From an uncultured Hungatella sp. (GTDB lineage: Bacteria > Bacillota > Clostridia > Lachnospirales > Lachnospiraceae), in contig CAJTOT010000019.1 in assembly GCA_910577935.1 (NCBI GenBank), positions 1 through 64,000 on the forward strand: a stretch of DNA of 64,000 bases, in the 5' to 3' direction. This document shows, one piece after another, positions 8,242 to 16,291 of the stretch. Made by a program: the position numbers and the translations under genes. The notes under the pieces are model-generated. The model did no database searches. It was not told the origin of the DNA and worked only from the letters and a program-made list of their open reading frames with translations. The number at the start of each line of letters is the position of its first letter. Position 1 is the first letter of the stretch.

Positions 8242-8970
8242 TCACCGCCGCCCTGCTGTCCTTCCCTCCGGCAGGTTTGGCTTCATCTGAAACTGAGAAG
8301 GAGTCATCCCTGTGATCTGACGGAAACACTTGGCGAAATGGCTCTGGGAGCAGAAGCCCAGGGAACTCCATATCTCATTCATGCAGTACCCTCTCCTCGA
8401 CAACATGAGCCGGGCATGGTTGATCTTTTCCTTTAAAATCCATCTGTGGACGGTCTCCCCCGTCTCCTTTTTGATGGTGTGGGAAAGATGGCTTTTGCTG
8501 ATGCACAGGGCATCGGCGATATCCTGAATATTCAATGGCTCGCAGATATGAACCTTTATGTATTTTCGAAACCTTGTAAAAACCGGCGACAGGGAGTCAT
8601 CCCACATTGTGTCGTCGATCATCCGGGCAAAATCCGCTAAGTATTCTTCACTGAGCTTAACCAGCATCCATGGCGTGGACGCCTTCTGAGATCGGATGAT
8701 GCACTTCTCAAATGCCTTGTCGATGGTTATGTTCGGCACCTCCACCTTCTCCGCGATCTTCACCGCCTCTACCCATGACACCATACATACCCTAAGCGCG
8801 TATGCCCTGTCTTCCATAAACAGCTGCTTGCACACCGCCCTCTTCTCCTCTTCGCTGCAGTAATTCTGAATAATATCCGCTCTGCCCTGGCGGACACATT
8901 CAAGCCAGAAATCAAATAGATTGTTGTCTGAATCAAAGTATGCCATTATCTCATTTCCGGAACTTTTCAT
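8242..8970 (-). CDS. AraC-family transcriptional regulator
   Basis: A 242-residue regulator whose C-terminal 100 residues form the two helix-turn-helix motifs of the AraC/XylS family (NIQDIADALCISKSHLSHTI, then IWSSLGFCSQSHFAKCFRQI and the GMTPSQF ending). The N-terminal ~130 residues are mostly helical and not a cupin, so its ligand cannot be guessed. It has a consensus promoter (TTGACA-17-TATATT). It neighbours a LacI regulator and the fructoside ABC operon, and a TTTGTGCA-containing motif occurs upstream of both this gene and the ABC binding protein. This suggests it activates the ABC operon and acts on itself; that link is inference. Confidence 0.82.
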   Translation of the reverse strand: MKSSGNEIMAYFDSDNNLFDFWLECVRQGRADIIQNYCSEEEKRAVCKQLFMEDRAYALRVCMVSWVEAVKIAEKVEVPNITIDKAFEKCIIRSQKASTPWMLVKLSEEYLADFARMIDDTMWDDSLSPVFTRFRKYIKVHICEPLNIQDIADALCISKSHLSHTIKKETGETVHRWILKEKINHARLMLSRRGYCMNEIWSSLGFCSQSHFAKCFRQITGMTPSQFQMKPNLPEGRTAGRR

Positions 8971-9327
8971 CGGGACACCTCTTGCGGAAACTAGTATTTT
9001 GTTGTTTCGAGTTGTTCATATGCCAATCATATTTTACATTTGCACCAAATAATATATCACTTATCTTATTTTATGTCAATTATTTTTTCGTTCTTGATTT
9101 TACTTCTGCACAAATACTGCGACAGTCAGGGACTGGGCTGTTACAGTCCAAATCTCTCGCCGCGCCCGGAGACAGGACGGTTCTGACATTTTTGATACAT
9201 TGTGTTACAAATATCATCGGTTACGGCTGTTTTTATGTTTGACGCCCTCCAAAGGGTACATTATAATAGTCGTAACTCCCCCCTTGTCACGGGAGCATCA
9301 TTTTACATTAGCGAAAGGGAACACATT
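8971..9327. promoter_or_regulatory. Divergent regulatory region between AraC and LacI genes
   Basis: 357 bases without a gene. Minus promoter for the AraC gene: TTGACA (9074-9079), 17 bases, TATATT (9051-9056). Plus promoter for the LacI gene: TTGACG (9239-9244), 17 bases, TATAAT (9262-9267). Two copies of a TTTGTGCA-like motif lie between them (minus-strand reading, 9038-9050 and 9104-9115) and resemble two motifs upstream of the ABC solute-binding protein. Confidence 0.7.
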
Positions 9328-10407
9328 ATGGCAAACAAGGTTACGATACAAGATATCGCCAACGCCCTTGGCATTTCCCGGAACACCGTTTCCAAGGCCA
9401 TTAACAATACAGGAGTCCTGGCAGACGCCACGAGAGAAAAAGTTTTAAAAAAGGCAGCAGAAATGGGATATAAACAGTTCTCCTATTTCACCGCCGCCAA
9501 CCTTGATAAGCAGGAAGCTTTTGTTCAGAATTCCGCGAAAGCAGGTGAAATTGCCCTTCTTACCACGGTTTTTTGGGGAAAATCTTACTTTATATCTACG
9601 ATTGTGGACACATTTCAGAGGGAGCTTTCCCGTTTTGGCTACCGCCTCACCATGCACCGGGTCCTGGACCGGGAGGTTGAGGACTTAAAGCTACCCGATT
9701 CCCTGGATTCCGCCAGAATCTCCGGACTCCTGTGCTTTGAGATGTTTGACGACAGCTACTGCCGGATGCTCTGCGGCCTTGGCATCCCTGCCCTCTTCGT
9801 GGACGCGCCTGCTGAAAGCCTGGGCAGGCCCCTGAAGGCAGACCGCCTCCTGCCTGATAACCAGTCTGATATTTGTGCATTTGTAACAGAAATGGTCCGC
9901 AGAAACAAACGGAGCATCGGTTTTGTCGGCGAATGCCGCCACTGCCAGTCCTTTTTTGAGCGGTATACAGGCTACCGGACGGCCCTGCTCCTCTCGGGCC
10001 TCCCCTCTATGGAGGAGTACTGCATCCTCGGAAACAAAGAGGGGGTGAAAAATCCGGACTCCTCCGATTATCAGGAATACTTAAGTCTGCAGCTCCGGAA
10101 TCTGAAAAAACTTCCTGAGGTCTTTGTCTGCGCCAACGATTTTGTAGCCGTGGATTTTCTGCAGGTCCTGAGAAAATCGGGAATCTCTGTTCCCGGGGAT
10201 GTATACCTGTGCGGTTTCGATGACGCGTCGGAATCCAGGATGGTGACACCCTCCCTGACCACCATCCACATACACGGGGAGACCATGGGGCTGTGCGCCG
10301 TGCATCTGCTCATGTCCCGCATCCAGAACCCCTCCATGAACTTCCGCACCGTCCACACGGAGACCCGGCTGGTGTTTCGGGAGTCCACAGAGGACAGCCC
10401 CGTCTGA
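9328..10407 (+). CDS. LacI-family regulator of the second fructoside locus
   Basis: A 359-residue LacI/GalR-type protein. MANKVTIQDIANALGISRNTVSKAINN is the DNA-binding helix-turn-helix, followed by an effector domain with the family's GFDDASESRMVTPSLTTI segment. I place the start at 9328 after AAAGGGA: an upstream in-frame ATG at 9202 would overlap the promoter at 9239-9267. It converges on the GH32 gene, with only nine bases between the two stops. Position suggests it controls the ABC/GH32 operon, but I found no clear LacI operator in that promoter region. The helix differs from ScrR's, so the operators should differ. Confidence 0.82.
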   Translation: MANKVTIQDIANALGISRNTVSKAINNTGVLADATREKVLKKAAEMGYKQFSYFTAANLDKQEAFVQNSAKAGEIALLTTVFWGKSYFISTIVDTFQRELSRFGYRLTMHRVLDREVEDLKLPDSLDSARISGLLCFEMFDDSYCRMLCGLGIPALFVDAPAESLGRPLKADRLLPDNQSDICAFVTEMVRRNKRSIGFVGECRHCQSFFERYTGYRTALLLSGLPSMEEYCILGNKEGVKNPDSSDYQEYLSLQLRNLKKLPEVFVCANDFVAVDFLQVLRKSGISVPGDVYLCGFDDASESRMVTPSLTTIHIHGETMGLCAVHLLMSRIQNPSMNFRTVHTETRLVFRESTEDSPV

Positions 10408-10416
10408 GAACCGGAC

Positions 10417-11907
10417 TCACTCCGCCGCAAGATCATATTTCGTGATATCCATCACCGCCTGGCCGTCCGCGAAGAACGAGATGCCGTCCGCGGACAAATC
10501 CGTGTACATGGTCACGGAAAGTACCTGCTCCCCGTCGTTTACAAAAATCTCCGCGCTGAAGGAGTCCAGGATGACTCTCAGCTTCAGCTCTCTGCCCCCG
10601 CCTCTCACAAGACACCGGCGCTGATGGACAATAGCTCTTCTGGAACCGGAAAATTTTCTGTCGATTTTTAACACGGATTCATGGGGGCGGAAGCTGAGGG
10701 AGGTCCGATACCGGGCATCCTGGGCAAAACGGAGGGCAAATTTCTGGTAGGGTCTCTCCTCCTCCTGAAGCCGGACCGTGAGCTCCAGGTCCACCCTCCG
10801 CCCCTGTATCCCGTCCAAACGGATTTCCCCTGACACAGGCACATTCTCGTATGCCACCCTGTTCTTCCTCATGGCCTCCAGTTCCCTCACAGGCTTCTGG
10901 TACAGCCTTCCGTCCCTGACAGACAGCTCCCTGGGAAGACTCATCTGGCCGAACCAGGGTTCCTCCGGCGTCCTGATTCCGCAGGCGTCCCAGTTCTGCA
11001 TCCAGCCGACCATGATTCTCCGCCCGTCTGGAGCCTCCACAGTCTGAGCGGCATAGAAATCAATTCCATAGTCAATGGACTGATCCTGTTCCTCCTTGAA
11101 GGTGTCCGTCTCCTGGTCATAGCTGCCGATGAGGCATAGGGTTCCGTTCCCGTTGTGATACTCAAACCCCTCAGGCAGCATGTCCTGGGGACTGACCAGC
11201 AGCACCCACTTTCCATCCAGCTCAAAAAAATCCGGGCATTCCCACATGGTTCCGAAGCGATTTCTGTTGGAAATCAGAACGCTTCTGAACTTCCACCGGA
11301 ATCCGTCAGGGCTTGTGTACAGAAGAATCTGACCGCTTCCGTCCGCCGACCGGTTCCCCACCACGCAGCTGTAGCTTCCGTCTTCCCTCCTCCACATCTT
11401 GGGATCTCTGAAATCGATTCTGCTGCCCCCTTCTGGAAGATCCTTCTCATCCAGCACCGGATTGCCCTCGTACTTTTCATAATCTGTTCCGTCACCCACG
11501 GCAAGACACTGTGTCTGTACTTCTCTGACTGCCCCGTCTGCCCCTCTCTCTCTCAGGACCCCGGTGTACATTAACAGGTGCCTTCCGTCCGCAAGGGTGA
11601 CTCCGCTTCCGGAAAAACAGCCGTCCCTGTCATAGAAGGAATCCGGCGCCAGAGCCGCCGGCAGATACTCCCACCGGAGAAGGTCTCTGCTCACCGCGTG
11701 TCCCCAGTGCATAGGCCCTGTGTGGGAGCTGTATGGGTGATACTGGTAAAACAGATGATAGGTTCCGTTGTACACGGAAAATCCGTTGGGATCGTTCATC
11801 CAGCCGACGCGGGTGGACAAGTGAAACACCGGCCTGTCCTCCCGGCGGATCATGCTCTCGGAGGCCTCCTCGTATTTTCGGGCCTCCCGCAATGTCTGAC
11901 TAGTCAT
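10417..11907 (-). CDS. GH32 fructosidase / sucrose hydrolase
   Basis: A second GH32 enzyme, 496 residues, with WMNDPNG (36-42, nucleophile Asp39), a FRDPKMW segment, ECPDFF and the C-terminal beta-sandwich. There is no signal peptide, so it acts in the cytoplasm on imported sugar. It is last in a four-gene transcript behind a sugar ABC importer, so its substrate is probably unphosphorylated sucrose or short fructo-oligosaccharides rather than sucrose-6-phosphate. The start at 11907 is chosen because TGGAGG lies nine bases upstream; an in-frame ATG at 11940 has no such site. It is clearly paralogous to the enzyme at 5297-6796. Confidence 0.88.
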   Translation of the reverse strand: MTSQTLREARKYEEASESMIRREDRPVFHLSTRVGWMNDPNGFSVYNGTYHLFYQYHPYSSHTGPMHWGHAVSRDLLRWEYLPAALAPDSFYDRDGCFSGSGVTLADGRHLLMYTGVLRERGADGAVREVQTQCLAVGDGTDYEKYEGNPVLDEKDLPEGGSRIDFRDPKMWRREDGSYSCVVGNRSADGSGQILLYTSPDGFRWKFRSVLISNRNRFGTMWECPDFFELDGKWVLLVSPQDMLPEGFEYHNGNGTLCLIGSYDQETDTFKEEQDQSIDYGIDFYAAQTVEAPDGRRIMVGWMQNWDACGIRTPEEPWFGQMSLPRELSVRDGRLYQKPVRELEAMRKNRVAYENVPVSGEIRLDGIQGRRVDLELTVRLQEEERPYQKFALRFAQDARYRTSLSFRPHESVLKIDRKFSGSRRAIVHQRRCLVRGGGRELKLRVILDSFSAEIFVNDGEQVLSVTMYTDLSADGISFFADGQAVMDITKYDLAAE

Positions 11908-11984
11908 ATAATTAAACCTCCATTTCCGATGAACACGCAATGAGACTGGAATGTCCCCAGTCTCACCGCGTTTTCCAGATACAA

Positions 11985-12842
11985 TTATTTCACCGCTCCT
12001 GAAGTCACGCCTTCCACAATATAGCGCTGCAGCAGCATATACAAAATCAGGATGGGCAGCATGGCCAGCAGCAGAGCCGCCATGACCAGTCCGATATCCG
12101 TGGAATAGGTTCCATAGAATACCTGGGTGGCGATGGGTATGGTGTACAGCTCCTTCTTCGCCAACACCAGGCTCGGAAGAAGATAATCGTTCCAGAAGCC
12201 CATGGCGTCAATGATGGCCACCGTGGCAATGGTGGATTTCAGAAGCGGAAACACGATCATCCAGTAAGTCTGCCAGCGGGTGCATCCGTCGATGGTGGCC
12301 GCCTCCTCAAGAGCCACGGGAACATTGGTCTTGATGGCTCCATGGAACATGAAGGTCGCCATGGACAGGGAAAAGCCCACGTGCATAAAGATCAGGGTGG
12401 CCCTGTGGTTCAAGATACCCAGAACGCCTCCGTACAAGGACACCATGGGGATCATGAGAACCTGAAAAGGGATCACCATGGACGCGATCATCATTCCCAT
12501 CAGCGCCCCGCAGGCTTTCCAGTTGTTGCGCACGATGACAAAGGCAGTCATGGAGGCGAACAAAATGGTAAGCACTGTGGAGCAGACGGTGATGATGGCG
12601 GAGTTGGCGAAGGAGCGGCCGAAATTCATCTTCTTCATGGCTTCGGGAAAGTTTGCCATGGTAAAGCCGTGGGCTCCCACGAAAGCCAATGGGTCTGAGG
12701 TGATATCCGCTTTTGTCTTGAACACGTTGATCACCACCAGGACAAACGGAAAGATAAAGCACACAAACAGGAGTATGAGGATTATAATCTTAATCCCATG
12801 GTTAATCTTTTTATTGCGGGCAGCTTTTTCATTTGCGCTCAT
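11985..12842 (-). CDS. Sugar ABC transporter permease, MalG type
   Basis: Inner-membrane permease of a CUT1-family carbohydrate importer, 285 residues, about six membrane segments. The EAA loop that docks the ATPase is seen near residues 185-205 (EEAATIDGCTRWQTYWMIVFPLL), and the C-terminus has the MalG-like LQRYIVEGVTSGAVK. Its ATG overlaps the stop of the preceding permease (TAATG), so the two subunits are made together. No ATPase gene is in the operon; such importers commonly borrow a shared MsmX/MsmK ATPase encoded elsewhere. Confidence 0.9.
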   Translation of the reverse strand: MSANEKAARNKKINHGIKIIILILLFVCFIFPFVLVVINVFKTKADITSDPLAFVGAHGFTMANFPEAMKKMNFGRSFANSAIITVCSTVLTILFASMTAFVIVRNNWKACGALMGMMIASMVIPFQVLMIPMVSLYGGVLGILNHRATLIFMHVGFSLSMATFMFHGAIKTNVPVALEEAATIDGCTRWQTYWMIVFPLLKSTIATVAIIDAMGFWNDYLLPSLVLAKKELYTIPIATQVFYGTYSTDIGLVMAALLLAMLPILILYMLLQRYIVEGVTSGAVK

Positions 12843-13723
12843 TATGCCGACACCTCCCCTTTCTTACCTACATATACCTGAATCACGCCTACGACGGCGC
12901 AGACCACAAACAGGATCAGGGCCTCCGCCTGGCCGACTCCGAAATTCTTATATGTAAACGCCTGATTGTATACATGCATTGCCGCCATGACCGAGCTGTT
13001 AAAGGGTTCGCCGTTGGTCAGGGAAAGGTTCACGTCATAGACCATAAAGCATCTGGTGACAGTCAAAAACAAGCACTGTACAAAGGAAGACATCATAAGG
13101 GGCACCGACACATACACGATGGACTGTGTATTGGTACAGCCGTCGATCCTGGCCGCCTCCAGCACATCCTCCGACACGCTCATGAAGCCCGCCACATAGA
13201 TGAGCATCATATAGCCGGCATACTGCCACACCGAAACGATAATCAGGCACAGCATGGCTCCCCCTGTGGTTGCCAGCCAGGAAGTGGACAGGGGCCCGAT
13301 GGAAAAGGAATTTCCCAGAGCCACAAAGGCGCGGTTAAACACGAATTTCCAGATATAGCCAAGGACTATACCTCCGATCAGGTTGGGAGTAAAGAAGCCT
13401 GCCCGGAAAAAATTCTGTCCCTTCACGCCGCTTGTCACCAAAAAAGCAAGGATAAACGCCACCACGTTCACCAGAATCACCGCGATGACGGAGTACAAAA
13501 ACGTCCTCCCCATCGCCTGCCAGTAAGCGCCGTCAGCAAACGTAGCCCCATAGTTTGCAAGTCCCACAAAGGGTTTCTCTCTCGAGACGCCGTCCCAGCT
13601 TGTCAGCGTCAGATAGATACCATAGATAAACGGCACGATAACCACGGCGACAAAGACCGCCGTCGTCACTCCGGCAAACATGAGAAACTGTTTGCATTTA
13701 TAGGACATGGTACTTGTCTTCAT
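12842..13723 (-). CDS. Sugar ABC transporter permease, MalF type
   Basis: Partner permease, 293 residues, six predicted membrane segments, with the EAA loop EAARIDGCTNTQSIVYVSVPLM. The start at 13723 follows AAGGGGGAAC; an upstream ATG at 13825 would run into the binding-protein gene and has no ribosome site. With the next permease it forms the membrane channel for the sugar delivered by the lipoprotein encoded upstream. A hairpin in the 61-base gap before it may lower its expression relative to the binding protein, a common arrangement in such operons. Confidence 0.88.
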   Translation of the reverse strand: MKTSTMSYKCKQFLMFAGVTTAVFVAVVIVPFIYGIYLTLTSWDGVSREKPFVGLANYGATFADGAYWQAMGRTFLYSVIAVILVNVVAFILAFLVTSGVKGQNFFRAGFFTPNLIGGIVLGYIWKFVFNRAFVALGNSFSIGPLSTSWLATTGGAMLCLIIVSVWQYAGYMMLIYVAGFMSVSEDVLEAARIDGCTNTQSIVYVSVPLMMSSFVQCLFLTVTRCFMVYDVNLSLTNGEPFNSSVMAAMHVYNQAFTYKNFGVGQAEALILFVVCAVVGVIQVYVGKKGEVSA

Positions 13724-13756
13724 AGTTGAATGTTCCCCCTTCATTTTGCCACCACC

Positions 13757-13773
13757 GCCTGAACCTGTCAGGC
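13757..13773 (-). other. Hairpin between binding protein and permease genes
   Basis: Minus strand GCCTGA-CAGGT-TCAGGC is a perfect 6-base stem with a 5-base loop and no U-tract. It lies between the solute-binding protein stop and the permease ribosome site, where partial termination or RNA processing often sets a high binding-protein to permease ratio. Confidence 0.45.
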
Positions 13774-13784
13774 ATGGTTCATAG

Positions 13785-15068
13785 TTAGTGTTCCACAGGA
13801 GTCGTGGATGACCAGTAATTTTCAATCTCCGCAGCCAGCCCCGCGCGGTCTATCTGGCCGGCTAAGTATTTCTGGAAGGCGGCTCCGCACAGCGAGAAGT
13901 GGTCATCAGGCAGGTAATTGTAGTTGTCGATGAGATTTCCTGCGTCCGCGTAGGACTTTACAGAGACAGACAGCGGGTCCAGTCCTGCCGCGTCGATGTT
14001 GCTGTAGGCGGGAACAAGGGCGCATTTCTCTGTCAGGAAGGAGTTGCCGGCCTGGTCAAACACCAGCCAGTTTAAGAAGTCCTTCGCCGCCTGGCGCTGT
14101 TCGTCCGAGGTGTTCTCCGAGGAATCGATAAAGAAATATTTGGAGCCGCCGCCCACCAGCTTCTTGTTGCTTCCGTCCGAGGTGTTCTCCGGCACCGGCA
14201 TGATTCCCATATTCTCGGAGTACTCATAGGCGTTGATCATGGACCAGTCCCAGTTGCCGCCGAACATAAAGGCGATCTCACCCTCCGCCAGCTTCTGTTC
14301 GGAAACCTCGCGCTCTGCCGCGATGGCGGAATTTGCCGCGTAATTGTATTTCATCATGGTGTCAAAGTAGTCCATCTTCCCGTTCCACTTGGCGTTGTTG
14401 GCCAGGTCGGCGGTTCCCGCGTGGAGGGAACTGATAAATCCGTCTACGTCATCCTGCGTCTCATACACTTCCGACAGGAAATGGCCTGCCAGGGACCAGT
14501 CCTCCTTCATGATGCCAGTGGGAGTCTCCATGCCGCCGGCTGCCAGCTTCTCCAAAAGTCCCTGGAACGCGTCCAGCGTGGAGTAGTCATCGGGATTAAA
14601 GGGCTCTCCCGTGATTTTTTCGATTGCCTCCCCGTTATAAATCAGTCCTCTGGCCTCCACGCATACAGGGAAGCCCACAACCTTGCCGTTTACAGAAAGA
14701 GCATAATTGGTATTGTCGATCCACTTCTCACCGGTCATGTCAATGGCATGGTCCTCCGCCAGAGAATACACATCCTTGGCGTCCACCATGGAAAGGGTGT
14801 AGGGATCATTGGAAGAATACTTGGTGGCCAGATGAGCCGCCACCGTGTCGTTGGAATAGTAAACCTCCACCCCCACGCCGGTTGCTTCGCTGTACTCCTT
14901 GGCCATCTCCTCAAATTGAGCCTGTACCTCAATCTTTGAGTTGAAAATGGTGATTGATACCCCCTTACTGTCCGCCCCCGCGCCGCTGTCGGCGGCAGAA
15001 CCGCCACATGCTGTAAGGGATGCCGTCATGACGGCTGCAAGCGCCCCTGCAAGTAACCTCTTTTTCAT
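13785..15068 (-). CDS. Sugar-binding lipoprotein of the ABC importer
   Basis: Extracellular solute-binding protein (family 1, CUT1), 427 residues, that captures the sugar at the cell surface. The signal peptide ends in lipobox SLTAC (Cys21), followed by a Gly/Ser/Ala linker and the two-lobed fold. Ligand preference cannot be read directly; the GH32 gene in the same operon points to sucrose or fructo-oligosaccharides. The start at 15068 is supported by AAGGAGG seven to eight bases upstream. It is first in the operon binding protein, MalF-type, MalG-type, GH32. Confidence 0.9.
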   Translation of the reverse strand: MKKRLLAGALAAVMTASLTACGGSAADSGAGADSKGVSITIFNSKIEVQAQFEEMAKEYSEATGVGVEVYYSNDTVAAHLATKYSSNDPYTLSMVDAKDVYSLAEDHAIDMTGEKWIDNTNYALSVNGKVVGFPVCVEARGLIYNGEAIEKITGEPFNPDDYSTLDAFQGLLEKLAAGGMETPTGIMKEDWSLAGHFLSEVYETQDDVDGFISSLHAGTADLANNAKWNGKMDYFDTMMKYNYAANSAIAAEREVSEQKLAEGEIAFMFGGNWDWSMINAYEYSENMGIMPVPENTSDGSNKKLVGGGSKYFFIDSSENTSDEQRQAAKDFLNWLVFDQAGNSFLTEKCALVPAYSNIDAAGLDPLSVSVKSYADAGNLIDNYNYLPDDHFSLCGAAFQKYLAGQIDRAGLAAEIENYWSSTTPVEH

Positions 15069-15554
15069 ATCGAATTTCCTCCTTAATGAAAAATATTTTG
15101 TCATTCAGGTTTTCTGCTGTCTGTTCACCCCTTTTGTGCAAAAAGCCTTTTATTTATCTTATTTTGGTGTGATTTCACTGAGAAAACCAGAATTATGTAT
15201 AAAAATATAACAAATATATGGGGAGTAATTCGATAATATTTCTGCAACATTTATCACATTTGTGCAAAAGATATGAATCCATGTAAGAAAATTTCAAGAA
15301 ACGGGAGGTAATCCAAGATTCCCATACAGGGATGAAGAAGTAAGACGATCCAGCTCGTCCCCTATTGATTCAGCACAGGAAGCTTGGACTCCTCATTGAA
15401 GAATATAACAAATCTCAGCCTTGTTTTCTATAATAATCCTGCAATCTCTGGTACATACATGCAAAACAAATCAGATCTATTGACACATGGCCGGTTCCTT
15501 TTTAAAATGAAGCAAATCCGCTTATTCAAATTTTTCAGAGGGGGACAGATAAAA
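15069..15554. promoter_or_regulatory. Upstream region of the ABC operon with repeated motif
   Basis: 486 bases without a convincing gene. It must hold the ABC operon promoter and that of the plus-strand gene at 15555, but I could not single out a consensus pair for either. TTTTGTGCAAAAA (15132-15144) and ATTTGTGCAAAAG (15258-15270) are near-identical, and related sites occur upstream of the AraC gene. They are candidate AraC-binding sites about 126 bases (roughly 12 helical turns) apart. An in-frame ATG at 15384 for the next gene lacks a ribosome site. Confidence 0.5.
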
Positions 15555-16286
15555 ATGGCTTGCAAAAAAGACGGGCACGCGTCTGTATGGCAGGAGCTGC
15601 TTCGGGACTGGCGCACCTTGAAGAGACTTCACGGAAAGCAGAGACTGGAGTTTCTGTGGGATTACTATAAATGGAGGGTCATCGCGTGTGTCTGCGCCAT
15701 AGCGGCGGTCTCAACCTTTGCCTCAATCTTGTGGGAGGGCCAGAAGCCATGCCGTCTGCGCGTCTGCGTGGCGCTGAATACCGCGGCGGACTGCAGTGAA
15801 TGGTTCTCCTCGTTTATCGGGGAGCTCCAGGCCGACGGAAAAGCCGGAACCGTGGACATTAATTTTGACCAGACCTTCGACTGCAGCAGTGACTTCCATC
15901 AGGTCCAGCAGCTGGAAATCATGTCCTTCGTCTCCTCCGGGCAGATGGATGCCGCAGTCTGCGGCGAGGACATGTACCGCTATCTCCTGGAGCTCAACGC
16001 CTGCCTTCCCCTGGACCAGGGCCTTCCGGAGGAGCTGTACAAAGCCTTGTCTGCCGGGGGAAAGCTGGTTCGCGGCACCGCCGGGCTCACCGAAGGGCAT
16101 AATATCCCTGCCGCCCCTGAGGAGAGGGCAGAGGGATATTATGCCGTCGATCTGACAGACAGCGCCTTCGGGGAGCTGTACAATCAGACAGAAACCGGAC
16201 CGGAGCCCTTATACGCAGTCATCATCTCCAATACGGAACATCTGGAGGAATGCCAACGTTTGATTGAAAGTCTGACGGAGACATAA
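15555..16286 (+). CDS. Membrane-anchored protein of unknown function
   Basis: I do not recognise this 243-residue protein. A basic cytoplasmic N-terminus (about 1-40, with WDYYKWR) precedes one membrane segment (about 41-60), then a ~180-residue acidic extracellular domain. Segments such as QLEIMSFVSSGQMDAAVCGEDMY recall the way small binding-protein-like domains contact a ligand, but that is only an impression. The start is chosen at 15555 because GAGGGGG lies about ten bases upstream. It is alone on the plus strand and ends five bases before the converging AbgB-like gene. Tail-anchored 'sensor' domains of this layout are common in Lachnospiraceae. Confidence 0.6.
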   Translation: MACKKDGHASVWQELLRDWRTLKRLHGKQRLEFLWDYYKWRVIACVCAIAAVSTFASILWEGQKPCRLRVCVALNTAADCSEWFSSFIGELQADGKAGTVDINFDQTFDCSSDFHQVQQLEIMSFVSSGQMDAAVCGEDMYRYLLELNACLPLDQGLPEELYKALSAGGKLVRGTAGLTEGHNIPAAPEERAEGYYAVDLTDSAFGELYNQTETGPEPLYAVIISNTEHLEECQRLIESLTET

Positions 16287-16291
16287 GCGTG

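Noticed and set aside
13724..13825. Longer N-terminus for the MalF-type permease
   Set aside because: The extra part overlaps the binding-protein gene and has no ribosome site; AAGGGGGAAC supports 13723.
15384..15554. Upstream start for the membrane-anchored unknown
   Set aside because: No ribosome site; the added residues lack hydrophobic or conserved character, and the site at 15545-15550 fits 15555.
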